Assembly (NCBI RefSeq): GCF_003119115.1
Contig: NZ_CP022367.1
Location: 1,291,001 to 1,355,000, forward strand
Length of the DNA stretch: 64,000 bases
Origin: Azospirillum sp. TSH58
Lineage (GTDB): Bacteria; Pseudomonadota; Alphaproteobacteria; Azospirillales; Azospirillaceae
Direction of reading: 5' to 3'
Part shown: one piece after another, positions 8,503 through 16,247 of the stretch
How positions within the stretch are numbered: position 1 is the stretch's first letter
Layout of the letters: the number at the start of each line of letters is the position of its first letter
The notes under the pieces: generated by a model
Told to the model about the DNA's origin: nothing
What the model saw: only the letters and a program-made list of their open reading frames with translations
The model's database searches: none
Position numbers and translations under genes: made by a program

Positions 8503-9765
8503 TCAGAGGCCGGCGACGGCGCGCGCCCGCGCGCCCATCAGATAGTCCGGGGAGGAGTCGAGCCCCTCCAGGCCGGGAATGACCAGACGGACCACGGCGA
8601 TGCCGAACTCCGGCTTGGTCAGGTCCACCGCCACGGCCTCCTCGATGCCGGCGGCGCGCAGCCGGTCGAGTTGGCCGGCCACGTCCTCTTCGATGGTGCG
8701 CCCGGCGAGGCTGGGGATGGCGGCGGCGTCGCGGCGCCCGGTGCCTCCGGTGATCAGCGCCTTCCAGCGCGCGTGCTGCGCCGGGTCGAGGTGGCGTTCG
8801 TATTCGGAGCGGGGCATGTCGTCGCGCGCCCCGGCGATGAAGGTCAGCCGGCTCTGCGCCGCCTCGGTCAGGGCGCGGGACAGCGCGACCTCGGGCGCGG
8901 CGTGGCAGCCCATGCCCATGGCCGGGCGGATGCTGTGCTGGGGGGCGTCGTCCCGCGTCACGATGCGGCAGAGGATGGCCGGCAGGCCGATGTCGCTGGT
9001 GATGTCCCACAGACCGACCGCGACGCCCGCGTCGTCGAACCGGTCGAGCAGCGAGCGGCACACCGGATCGGCGACGCTGGCCGGATCGATGCGGGTGGCG
9101 GCCTGGGCGTCCGGGGAGGCGAGGCGCCACAGGGTGGCGGCGTCGCGCTCGACCAGTTCGGTCATGGCGTGCGCGGTCGCCTCGGCGCGGCTGTTGCCCG
9201 AGGCCAGCCCGTTCGATCCGGCGAGGAAGCAGCCGGACCCCGGCGGCATCGGCAGCGTGAAGTTCAGATGCACCGTCTCGAAGGGCACCCATTTCCGCCC
9301 GCCGCCCAGCAGGTCGTCGCCCTCGATCCACAGCATCGGGGTGTGGGGGGTGAAGGCGCTGGTCGACAGCCGCGGCAGGCGGGTCACGTCCACCACCCGG
9401 TGGGTCCAGCGCAGCTCGTCGTAGCTGGCGTATTTCAGGGGCAGGGTGATGCGTTCGGCGTGGTAGCTCTCGATCGATTCCATGACGCCCGACGCCTTGG
9501 CGGCGGCCAGCGTCACGCCCTTGCCCTGGGCGACGGAGATGGAGCGGGAATTCGGCCGGGTCACCATCACGACCGGGATGCCGACGCTGTCCAGCCCCGT
9601 GACGTTCGCCACCCGCGTGATGCCCATGACGGGAAGGAAGGGGGCGACGCGCGCCAGCGTCTGGTCCGGCGTGGCGATCCGGTGGGTTCCGGTGGTGTGG
9701 ACCTTCAGCGGCTGGTCGGACATGGCCGGATCCCGGGCGAGGCCGCGGACGAAATCGAGGGGCAT
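8503..9765 (-). CDS. YcaO-domain cyclodehydratase/thioamidation enzyme
   Basis: 420 residues from the ATG at 9765 (MPLDFVRGLARDPAM); GGAGGT sits at good spacing upstream. The ATP-binding YcaO motifs are visible: SIAQ-like SVAQGKGVTLAAAKASGVME, the central SNGLASGNSRAEATAHAMTE followed by LVERD, and GMGCHAAPEVALSRALTEAA. YcaO enzymes phosphorylate a peptide amide oxygen with ATP, giving azoline, amidine or (with TfuA and a sulfur source) thioamide. The C terminus (DYLMGARARAVAGL) lacks the PxPxP tail of azoline-forming members, which favours a TfuA-dependent thioamidation type; this is an inference. It sits between the 64-aa peptide gene and tfuA on one strand. No E1-like or ocin-ThiF partner is present. 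Confidence 0.9.
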   Translation of the reverse strand: MPLDFVRGLARDPAMSDQPLKVHTTGTHRIATPDQTLARVAPFLPVMGITRVANVTGLDSVGIPVVMVTRPNSRSISVAQGKGVTLAAAKASGVMESIESYHAERITLPLKYASYDELRWTHRVVDVTRLPRLSTSAFTPHTPMLWIEGDDLLGGGRKWVPFETVHLNFTLPMPPGSGCFLAGSNGLASGNSRAEATAHAMTELVERDAATLWRLASPDAQAATRIDPASVADPVCRSLLDRFDDAGVAVGLWDITSDIGLPAILCRIVTRDDAPQHSIRPAMGMGCHAAPEVALSRALTEAAQSRLTFIAGARDDMPRSEYERHLDPAQHARWKALITGGTGRRDAAAIPSLAGRTIEEDVAGQLDRLRAAGIEEAVAVDLTKPEFGIAVVRLVIPGLEGLDSSPDYLMGARARAVAGL

Positions 9766-9944
9766 GGGGGAAGACCTCCGCCGTGGAACGCCCGTGGTGA
9801 GCCGGATTGGATGTCGGCGAAGGACGCCGGTGAAGGACGGGGGAGCGGGCGGGGACCGTGGCAGGCCGGCCAGGAAAACGCCGGCCGCCACGGCCCGAGG
9901 AGAACAGGCCCGGATGGCGGGCCTCGGCGGGTGCGCCCCGCCGG
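9766..9944 (-). promoter_or_regulatory. Hairpin-rich spacer between peptide gene and ycaO (possible attenuator)
   Basis: On the minus strand the 179-base spacer starts with three successive inverted repeats. CGGCGGG / CCCGCCG begins directly at the peptide stop. AGGCCCG / CGGGCCT has a 5-base loop. A longer imperfect stem around GCCGGC follows. None is followed by a U run. Such a structured leader could stabilise the peptide mRNA or limit read-through into ycaO, as often seen between RiPP precursor and enzyme genes. This role is inferred. Confidence 0.45.
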
Positions 9945-10139
9945 TCAGAGGCCCGGGGTGATCGCGTGGCGGGCGGCCTCGTGGTCGTCGCTGCTGAAGG
10001 AACGGCGGTCGCCGATGCGGGCGGCGGCGGTCAGCGTGGCGGCCTGCTCGGCAACCTCGGTCACACCCTGGGCGGTCACGGCGAAGAGACGGCCGTCGGC
10101 ACCACGGATGAGGGCGGACTGGTCGATGATGGCGGTCAT
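9945..10139 (-). CDS. 64-aa peptide, candidate RiPP precursor for YcaO/TfuA
   Basis: 64 residues from the ATG at 10139, preceded by AGGAG at 8-base spacing, so translation is well supported. The sequence begins MTAIIDQSALIRGADGRLFA and ends HEAARHAITPGL. It has no cysteine, is rich in Ala, Thr and Ser, and has Gly at 13, 16, 25, 43 and 63. I do not recognise a named family. Position is the argument: it is the first gene of a minus-strand set continuing with ycaO and tfuA. Lack of Cys argues against thiazoles; Ser/Thr oxazolines or a backbone thioamide would be possible. The C-terminal part, from about RRSFSSDDHEAARH onward, could be the core. It might instead be an unrelated small conserved protein. 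Confidence 0.6.
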   Translation of the reverse strand: MTAIIDQSALIRGADGRLFAVTAQGVTEVAEQAATLTAAARIGDRRSFSSDDHEAARHAITPGL

Positions 10140-10216
10140 GGGAACAGCTCCTGGGCGTGGGTTTCGAGGAACCGCGAATACTGCGGTATGTCGAAACCTT
10201 GGCCGCTCTGACCCGT

Positions 10217-10244
10217 CCGGACTGTGAAGAACTTCACATGCCGG
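10217..10244. promoter_or_regulatory. CRP-type palindrome upstream of the peptide gene
   Basis: TGTGA-N6-TCACA at 10223-10238 is a perfect dyad (TGTGAAG, AA, CTTCACA) with outer CCGG arms at 10217-10220 and 10241-10244 that keep the same centre (10230.5). It equals the E. coli CRP consensus core. It lies 84-106 bases upstream of the peptide ATG at 10139 and about 130 bases upstream of the ribbon-helix-helix gene at 10371, so it could serve either. A possible minus-strand -10 (CAGTAT, 10183 to 10178) with no good -35 would place the centre near -60, the class I activator position. Confidence 0.65.
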
Positions 10245-10370
10245 ACGCCCCGGCGCCGGGTAAAAATCGCCTACACGCGCACACACGCATGTTTAGTCCC
10301 GGAAAAACTCCGGTGACCCGGGAAAAATTCGCCAAGCCGAGAACCGGCCAGCCGAGACAGGAGCGTACCG

Positions 10371-10679
10371 ATGAAATTGGACCGCCGCATTCCCCGCAGC
10401 CTCGACGAGATGGCCGACCTCAGCTCGCTCGCGGCTCCGCCCGCCGTGGTGACGCGCTCGCTGACGATCGGGGGGCGCCGCGCCAGCCTGCGGCTGGAGG
10501 CGACGATCTGGGACGGGCTGAAGGACATCGCCAAGTCCCAGGGCAAGTCGCTGGAGGCGCTGTGCGCCGACATCCACGACAGCCGGACGGAGGGCATTCC
10601 CTTCGCCACCAGCGTCCGGGTCTATGTGCTGAACCATTTCCGCCGCACCGCCGCGGGCGCCACCACGCTGGTGGCCTGA
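10371..10679 (+). CDS. Ribbon-helix-helix domain protein, RHH_4-like
   Basis: 102 residues from the ATG at 10371, with ACAGGAG upstream. The domain RSLTIGGRRASLRLEATIWDGLKDIAKSQGKSLEALCADI shows the strand T-I-x-G-x-x-x-S-L-R-L-E and the WxxLxxIA helix of this ribbon-helix-helix family, ending FATSVRVYVLNHFRR. It is a likely DNA-binding dimer. It shares this pattern with the gene at 6436-6822. Divergent from the peptide gene, it shares a 231-bp intergenic region that carries the CRP palindrome and a second repeated motif (CCCGG followed by AAAAA, near 10306 and 10328). Confidence 0.82.
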   Translation: MKLDRRIPRSLDEMADLSSLAAPPAVVTRSLTIGGRRASLRLEATIWDGLKDIAKSQGKSLEALCADIHDSRTEGIPFATSVRVYVLNHFRRTAAGATTLVA

Positions 10680-10703
10680 GGCTCCGCGGGGGCGCTTGCC
10701 GGA

Positions 10704-13700
10704 TCAGATCACCGGGCCTGACGCGGCGAGGCAGCGGCGGAAGGTCCGGCAGCGGTCGGCGAGCGGCATCATGGACAGCTGGCGGCTCATCGTCTCGGCA
10801 GCCGCCAGATGCTCCATGGCCTCGCGATGCTGGCCGATGGCGGTGAAGGCCTGGGCCAGGGCGAAGTGCGACCAGCCCTGCTCGGACAGCTGGCCGGCGT
10901 CCGTCGCGATGCCCAGCGCCTTGGCGGCGCAGCCGATCGCGGTGTCGTGCTGGGCCGTCTCCAGGGCCAGGTCGGACATCCAGTTCAGAATGCGCGGCCT
11001 GGGCAGCGAGTGGTTCAGGATGTGCGCCTGTTCCAGGCTGGCGTTGAGCAGGCGCGCGCCCTCCGTCGCACCGCCGGTGCGGGCGATGGCGTAGCCCAGC
11101 GCGCCCAGCGTGATCGGCTGGAAGATGTGCAGGCGCGTCGCCTCGGTGATCGTCACGGCGTCCTTCAGCAGGGGCAGCGCCTCGGTGAAGCGCTCGCCGA
11201 TGATGTGGACCAGCGCCAGATGGACCTTCACCGACGACACGGAGAAGGCGTGCCCGACCTCTTCCGCGATGTCGAGCGCGTGGAGCATCACCCGGACGGC
11301 CTCGTCGTCGCGCCCCAGCTCGGCGAGGCAGCGGCCCTGGTAGGCGGCGGTGATGGCGACCGCCACCGCGGTCAGGCCGAAGCGCGCGCGCGGGGCGTGG
11401 GCCAGCGCCAGGCTGCGCGCCTGCTCCAGCTTCTCCTGGGCTTCCGGGAAATGGCCCTTGTCCACGAGCATGCCGCCCAGCCGCATCAGCCCCTGGATGC
11501 GCAGCTCCATCGTCCCCTGGTTGCCCAGATGGTCGAGCGCGCTGCGGCTGAGCGCGATCGCCCCGTCGAGCACGCCATAGACCCACTGGAAGGACGCCTT
11601 GAGCGAGGTCGCGCGGGCGTAGCGGATGCGGTCGTCGATGCCCAGCGCCATGTCCCGCGCCTCTTCCAGCGGGTCGCCGGCCAGCTGGCGCCCCTGCGGC
11701 AGCAGGACGAGGGGAATGCCGATCCACAGGTCGATCCGCCGCTGGGTGTTGCGGCGGGTGTCCGGCAGATGGTCCAGCGCCTTCAGCGCCTGCTCATAGA
11801 AGCGCCCGGCGTCGAAATGCTTGCAGCGCATCTCCGCCCGCCGCCCGGCCCGGCGGCCGTAGGCGCAGGCGAGCGGCCAATCCTCGGCGTAGAAGGCGTG
11901 ATGGGCGATCAGCTCCGCCCGGTTGGGCAGGTTGCGGTCGGACCGCCGCCGCAGGGCGTGCAGGACCCGCCCGTGCAGCGGCTGGCGCTCCCGCTTGGTC
12001 AGGGTGGCGTAGGCGACCTCCTGGACCAGCGCGTGGCGGAAGGTCAGCTCCAGGTTCGGCAGCAGGCGGGAGCGCGCGAAGAAGCCGCTCTGCTCCAGCC
12101 GGGCCAGGGCGGCCGGCAGGTCGGCGGCGGGGATCGGCGACACCGCGCGCAGCAGGCCGAGATCGACCGAGGTGCCGATCACCGCCGCGTGCATCAGCAC
12201 CCGCCGCGGTCCGGGCTCCAGCGCGTCGATCCGCGAGGCGAGCAGGCCGTGCACCGTGGCCGGAAGGGCCATCCGGGCGTCGGTCTTGCCCAGGCTGTAG
12301 CGGCCCGGACTGCCGACGATGACCCCGGTGGTCTCCAGGGTGCGCAGCGATTCCTCCAGATAGAGCGGCACGCCCTGGCTTTGCGTCGCGACGCGCGCCT
12401 TCAGGTCGGCCAGCGACGGGCTGTGACCCAGCCAATGGTCCAGGAACTCGTCGGCCTGCAGCGGCTCCAGCGGTTCGAGCGCGATGGCGTGGGCGGCGTC
12501 CGGCACGGTCCAGCCGCCCGGCGTGTCCGGCCGCGAGGTGACCAGAACGAAGACGCGGGCGTCCTCCACCCCTTCGGCCAGGGCGTCCAGCAGCCGGTTG
12601 GTCAATCCGCGCGTCCAGTGCGCGTCCTCGACGAGGATCAGCAGCGGGCGCTCCACGGACAGCTCGCGGATCGCCGCGACCAGCCCTTCGACGCTGAAGT
12701 CGGCCTTCTGCGCCGGGTCGAGGCCCTGCCACAGCGGGTGGACGGAGGGTTGGCCGAGCAGCTCCCGCATCGCCTCGCCGGCCAGCTCGCCGCCGTTGCG
12801 CGCCGCGGCGGCGGTCAGGCGCGCGACCGCCAAGCCATCCGATGCCCGACCATCCGATGCCGGGCCATCCGCCGTTCCGCACACTGATAAGGCGAGGCAA
12901 CGGGCCGCCGCCTCCAGGTCGTCGGGGTCGCCCAGGCGGCGGATCGGGAACTGCGGCCAGATGGTGGTTGTGAAGGCCGCGGCCTCCGGGCTGCGCATCA
13001 GCTCTCCGGTCAGCCGGGACTTGCCGATGCCGGCCTCGCCGATCAGGACGGCGCAGACGCCGCGGCCCCGCTCGGCCTGCCGCAGCGCGCCGGTCAGCAT
13101 CGCCAATTCCGGTTTGCGCCCGACGAACAGAGTGCCTTCGGCGGACAGCAGGTCCATCGCCGTGCGCCGCATCGCCCGCGCCGCCTCCAGGGCGAAGGCG
13201 GTCACCGGTTCCGCGGTGGCGGACAGGCGCAGCGTCCCCGCCGGGCGGACGGTCAGGCCCTTGGGCACGAGGTCCAGCGTCTCGCGGCTCAGCAGAACGC
13301 TGTTGGGCTGCGCCCGCTGCTGCAGCTTGGCGGCGACATGCACGGTCTCGCCCACCGTGCGGTAGTCGGTCCAGACGCCCGTCTCGATGATCTGGGCCAC
13401 CACCTCGCCGGAGCTGATGCCGATCCGCATCTTGAACTCGTCGGAATCGATGGCCGAGCGGGCGATGTCCTGCGCGGCGAGACAGGCGCGCAACGCGTGG
13501 TCCTCCAGCGCGGAGGGGGCGCCGAACACCGCCATGATGCCGTCGCCCAGCACCTGGGCCACCGTGCCGCCGTAGCGTTCCACCGCGTCGGTCAGGACCT
13601 GGAGGATGGTGAGGAGGGTCTGGTCGGCCTCCTCCGGGTCGCGGCCCGACACCATGCTGGAGGATTCGACGATGTCGGCGAACAGGACGGTGACGACCTT

Positions 13701-13865
13701 GCGTTCCGCGCCGTTGCGCCGGGCGGCGGCGCCATCCTGCGATTCGGCGTTGCGCGCGGAGTCGGGCGCGGAGTCGGGCACCGGCATGGGCCGGCCTGAC
13801 ACCTCCCGAGGCGCCGCCATGGGCATCGGTCGCGGTCCGCCCAAATCCATGTCCGTTCCGGCCAT
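10704..13865 (-). CDS. Class III cyclase-AAA ATPase-TPR regulatory protein
   Basis: 1053 residues from the ATG at 13865 (MAGTDMDLGGPRPMPM), chosen for AGGGGGG eight bases upstream; an in-frame start at 13931 is weaker. Order: a proline-rich leader; a class III adenylate/guanylate cyclase domain with both metal-binding aspartates (VVTVLFADIVESSS and QVLGDGIMAVFG); an AAA/STAND-type ATPase with Walker A GEAGIGKSRL and Walker B LLILVEDAHW; then about 450 residues of TPR-like helices (YGRRAGRRAEMRCKHFDAG; GRCLAELGRDDEAV). Proteins of this plan are common in Azospirillum and rhizobia; their signals are mostly unknown. Cyclase activity would link it to the CRP-like regulator nearby, but this is inference. 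An in-frame 15-bp repeat lies at 12835-12870. Confidence 0.88.
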   Translation of the reverse strand: MAGTDMDLGGPRPMPMAAPREVSGRPMPVPDSAPDSARNAESQDGAAARRNGAERKVVTVLFADIVESSSMVSGRDPEEADQTLLTILQVLTDAVERYGGTVAQVLGDGIMAVFGAPSALEDHALRACLAAQDIARSAIDSDEFKMRIGISSGEVVAQIIETGVWTDYRTVGETVHVAAKLQQRAQPNSVLLSRETLDLVPKGLTVRPAGTLRLSATAEPVTAFALEAARAMRRTAMDLLSAEGTLFVGRKPELAMLTGALRQAERGRGVCAVLIGEAGIGKSRLTGELMRSPEAAAFTTTIWPQFPIRRLGDPDDLEAAARCLALSVCGTADGPASDGRASDGLAVARLTAAAARNGGELAGEAMRELLGQPSVHPLWQGLDPAQKADFSVEGLVAAIRELSVERPLLILVEDAHWTRGLTNRLLDALAEGVEDARVFVLVTSRPDTPGGWTVPDAAHAIALEPLEPLQADEFLDHWLGHSPSLADLKARVATQSQGVPLYLEESLRTLETTGVIVGSPGRYSLGKTDARMALPATVHGLLASRIDALEPGPRRVLMHAAVIGTSVDLGLLRAVSPIPAADLPAALARLEQSGFFARSRLLPNLELTFRHALVQEVAYATLTKRERQPLHGRVLHALRRRSDRNLPNRAELIAHHAFYAEDWPLACAYGRRAGRRAEMRCKHFDAGRFYEQALKALDHLPDTRRNTQRRIDLWIGIPLVLLPQGRQLAGDPLEEARDMALGIDDRIRYARATSLKASFQWVYGVLDGAIALSRSALDHLGNQGTMELRIQGLMRLGGMLVDKGHFPEAQEKLEQARSLALAHAPRARFGLTAVAVAITAAYQGRCLAELGRDDEAVRVMLHALDIAEEVGHAFSVSSVKVHLALVHIIGERFTEALPLLKDAVTITEATRLHIFQPITLGALGYAIARTGGATEGARLLNASLEQAHILNHSLPRPRILNWMSDLALETAQHDTAIGCAAKALGIATDAGQLSEQGWSHFALAQAFTAIGQHREAMEHLAAAETMSRQLSMMPLADRCRTFRRCLAASGPVI

Positions 13866-13967
13866 CGAAGCCCCCCTGCGGAGCGTCATCGGCATGTTAG
13901 AGGAAACACGTGCAAATGCGCAGACATTCAAAACAACGGATTGGCAATTTTGTTCTGAACGAGGCAG

Positions 13968-13982
13968 CCTAACATATGTTGG
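13968..13982. promoter_or_regulatory. AT-rich palindrome in the cyclase gene upstream region
   Basis: AACATATGTT (13971-13980) is a perfect 10-bp dyad with near-symmetric flanks, in the only AT-rich stretch of the 273-bp gap between the cyclase gene and tRNA-Gly. It may be an operator; nothing identifies the protein. Confidence 0.25.
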
Positions 13983-14138
13983 TATGCTTTCTCATGCAAT
14001 CCGCAAGCGGCGGCCCGTCCCGCCCTGCATTCACGCCGTGCCGGGGCGCCCGCGGCGCACGGATTGGTGTCGCGTGAAAAAATGGGCTTGCCTTGGCCGT
14101 CGCCGGGGCGTATACGGGCGCTCCTCCGCTGGAGCGGC

Positions 14139-14213
14139 GCGGGCGTAGCTCAGGGGTAGAGCACAACCTTGCCAAGGTTGGGGTCGAGGGTTCGAATCCC
14201 TTCGCCCGCTCCA
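14139..14213 (+). tRNA. tRNA-Gly (anticodon GCC)
   Basis: 75 bases including an encoded CCA. The acceptor stem is GCGGGCG / CGCCCGC, the D arm GCTC-AGGGGTA-GAGC, the anticodon stem CAACC / GGTTG with loop TTGCCAA (anticodon GCC at 14171-14173), and the T arm GAGGG-TTCGAAT-CCCTT. All stems pair fully apart from a G-T pair in the T stem. A bidirectional terminator follows 22 bases later. Confidence 0.97.
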
Positions 14214-14235
14214 ACATACAGTGCGGATGGTACGA

Positions 14236-14262
14236 AAAAGGGCGGCCTCGGGCCGCCCTTTT
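14236..14262. terminator. Bidirectional intrinsic terminator after tRNA-Gly
   Basis: An 11-bp perfect stem (AAAAGGGCGGC / GCCGCCCTTTT) with a 5-base loop carries an A run on one side and a T run on the other. It ends the tRNA transcript and can also stop the pit operon coming from the opposite strand. Confidence 0.88.
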
Positions 14263-14344
14263 CGCGTTCAGCGTTCTGTCGCCGGGCCGGAACCCGGCGG
14301 CGGGCCTTTCCGGCCCGCCGTGCCGCGCTCCGCCGCCGCCGCTG

Positions 14345-15352
14345 TCACCACAGCGCCAGCGACAGCTCGTAGAAGAGCGCGCCGACGATGGCGGTCGCCG
14401 GCAGGGTGATGACCCAGGCCATGACGATGCCCTGCGCCAGACCCCAGCGCACCGCGCTGGTGCGGCGGGCGGCGCCGACGCCGATGATCGCCCCGGTGAT
14501 GGTGTGGGTTGTGCTGACCGGCACGCCGAGCCACGTCGCGACGAACAGCGTGATGGCGCCGCCCGTCTCCGCGCAGGAGCCCTGGACCGGCTTCAGGTCG
14601 GTCAGCTTCGACCCCATGGTCTTGACGATGCGCCAGCCGCCGAACAGCGTGCCCAGCCCCATCGCGGCCTGACAGGTGATCACCACCCAGAAGGGCACGT
14701 GGAAGGTTTCCCCCAACAGGCCCTGGGAATAGAGCAGGACGGCGATGATGCCCATGGTCTTCTGCGCGTCGTTGCCGCCGTGGCCCAGGCTGTAGAGCGC
14801 GGCGGAGCCGATCTGGATGTGGCGGAACAGCCGGTCGACCGCGAAGGGCGTGGAGCGCCGGAACAACCAGGACACCGCCACGATCATCACGCTGGCCAGC
14901 AGGAAGCCGACCACCGGCGAGACGACGATGGCCGCGGCGGTCTTCGCCAGGCCGGACACCACCACGGCGTCCAGCCCGGCCTTCGCCACGCCGGCCCCGA
15001 CGAGGCCGCCGATCAGCGCGTGGGAGGAGCTGGAGGGAATGCCCAGCCACCAGGTGAAGACGTTCCAGACGATGGCGCCCATCAGCGCGCCGAAGATGAC
15101 GTGCGGGTCCACCACCCCCGCCCCGACGATGCCGGTGCCGATGGTGGTCGCCACATGCAGCCCGAAGAACAGGAAGGCGATGAAGTTGAAGAAGGCGGCC
15201 ATCGCGACGGCGGTCCGCGGCGACAGCACGCGGGTGGAGACGACCGTCGCGATGGAGTTGGCCGCGTCGTGCAGCCCGTTGAGGAAATCGAAGAGGAGGG
15301 CGACGCCGATCAGCCCGATGAGGATGGGCAGGGCGAGGGTAGCGGCTTCCAT
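14345..15352 (-). CDS. pit: Low-affinity inorganic phosphate transporter, PiT family
   Basis: 335 residues from the ATG at 15352 (MEAATLALPILIGLIGVALL). The duplicated PiT signature is present: FDFLNGLHDAANSIATVVST in the N half and GHGGNDAQKTMGIIA in the C half, and around ten membrane helices separate them. It moves metal-phosphate or phosphate with a proton or sodium across the inner membrane. The gene starts 4 bases after the stop of the DUF47 gene, the orfA-pit operon known from Sinorhizobium meliloti, where PhoB represses it under phosphate limitation. A Pho-box-like repeat lies about 100 bases upstream of the operon here. Confidence 0.95.
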   Translation of the reverse strand: MEAATLALPILIGLIGVALLFDFLNGLHDAANSIATVVSTRVLSPRTAVAMAAFFNFIAFLFFGLHVATTIGTGIVGAGVVDPHVIFGALMGAIVWNVFTWWLGIPSSSSHALIGGLVGAGVAKAGLDAVVVSGLAKTAAAIVVSPVVGFLLASVMIVAVSWLFRRSTPFAVDRLFRHIQIGSAALYSLGHGGNDAQKTMGIIAVLLYSQGLLGETFHVPFWVVITCQAAMGLGTLFGGWRIVKTMGSKLTDLKPVQGSCAETGGAITLFVATWLGVPVSTTHTITGAIIGVGAARRTSAVRWGLAQGIVMAWVITLPATAIVGALFYELSLALW

Positions 15353-15356
15353 GGGA

Positions 15357-16010
15357 TCAGACCTGTTCGACGATGATGCCGTCGATGGTGTCGGCCACGT
15401 CCTCGCAGGCATCGAGCACGCGTTCCAGCAGCTCGATGATCTCGCGTTGAAGGGCGTGGCGATGGGTGATGGGGGCGTCGAGCCCGCCGCTCTCGTCGCG
15501 CAGCCGGTGATTGGCCTCGCGCAGGAGCCGGTCGCCTTCGCTCTCGATCCGCGACACCTCGGCGGTCATCGCGTGGAGTTGCTCGACGTGTTTGGGGATG
15601 TCGCGGAGCAGGGGGATGCCCGCGCTCAGCCGGGCGGTGCAGCGCACGATGGCGTCGGCCTGGGCGTGCATTTCCGGCGTGTAGTCGTTGAAGCCCGCCT
15701 CCACGAGGTGACGCGCGGTCTCCTCGATGAGGTTGAGCACGTCGTCCATCCGCTTGCCGAGTTCCTGGATGTCCGAACGGTCGAAGGGCACGATGAAGGT
15801 GCGGTGGACGGCGAGTTGGATGTCCTTCTCGATGGCGTCGGCCTCGCTCTCGACCCGGCGGATGGTTTGGAACCGCTCCTCCAGGTCCTGGCCGCTGGCC
15901 ATCATCGCCCGCAGCGCCTCGGCGCCCGTTGCGACGGTCCGGGCGTGGTCGGCGAACAGGTCGAAAAACCGTTCTTCGCGCGGCATCAGGGCCCGGAACA
16001 AATTCAGCAT
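15357..16010 (-). CDS. DUF47 (PhoU-like) Pit accessory protein
   Basis: 217 residues from the ATG at 16010 (MLNLFRALMPREERFFDLFA). All-helical, with the E/D-rich metal-binding pattern of DUF47/PhoU proteins: RRVESEADAIEKDIQLAVHR with FIVPFDRSDIQELGKRMDDV, then SRIESEGDRLLREANHRL and a final EIIELLERVLDACEDVADT. Its partner is the Pit permease encoded 4 bases downstream; DUF47 proteins are thought to gate it. It corresponds to orfA of the rhizobial orfA-pit operon. Confidence 0.95.
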   Translation of the reverse strand: MLNLFRALMPREERFFDLFADHARTVATGAEALRAMMASGQDLEERFQTIRRVESEADAIEKDIQLAVHRTFIVPFDRSDIQELGKRMDDVLNLIEETARHLVEAGFNDYTPEMHAQADAIVRCTARLSAGIPLLRDIPKHVEQLHAMTAEVSRIESEGDRLLREANHRLRDESGGLDAPITHRHALQREIIELLERVLDACEDVADTIDGIIVEQV

Positions 16011-16113
16011 GCGTGGTTCTCCAACTTACGCCGGCCTGCAGTGCTGGGGACCCCGCACGGACGCGCGCGAGCCTCAGCGTCGCGGCTGGTGTAACATCCC
16101 CGGCGCCCGTGGG

Positions 16114-16131
16114 GAGTCACAAAAGTGTCAT
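16114..16131 (+). promoter_or_regulatory. Pho-box-like direct repeat
   Basis: GAGTCAC-AAAA-GTGTCAT is two 7-mers with 11-base periodicity, matching the PhoB consensus CTGTCAT-N4-CTGTCAT at 4 of 7 and 6 of 7 positions. It lies 104 bases upstream of the DUF47-pit operon (minus strand) and 117 bases before the NrtR-type gene (plus strand). The orientation follows the plus strand. PhoB repression of orfA-pit in rhizobia makes it a plausible site. Confidence 0.5.
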
Positions 16132-16247
16132 GCCGGGCCGGCTTGCGGCGAGATTTCACGGGGGTGCCCGGCGGAAAGACCGGTGATTTGGCGCGGCGGG
16201 CCGCTTATCCTGCCGCCCACGGATCGGCAGGGGGAGGCGGGTGGCGC

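Noticed and set aside
8503..9765. YcaO as a ribosomal S12 methylthiotransferase accessory protein
   Set aside because: Linkage to tfuA and a peptide gene, and absence of RimO, fit the RiPP/thioamidation branch better.
9945..10286. 113-aa version of the peptide ORF
   Set aside because: The extension runs through the CRP palindrome and lacks a ribosome-binding site; the ATG at 10139 has AGGAG at proper distance.
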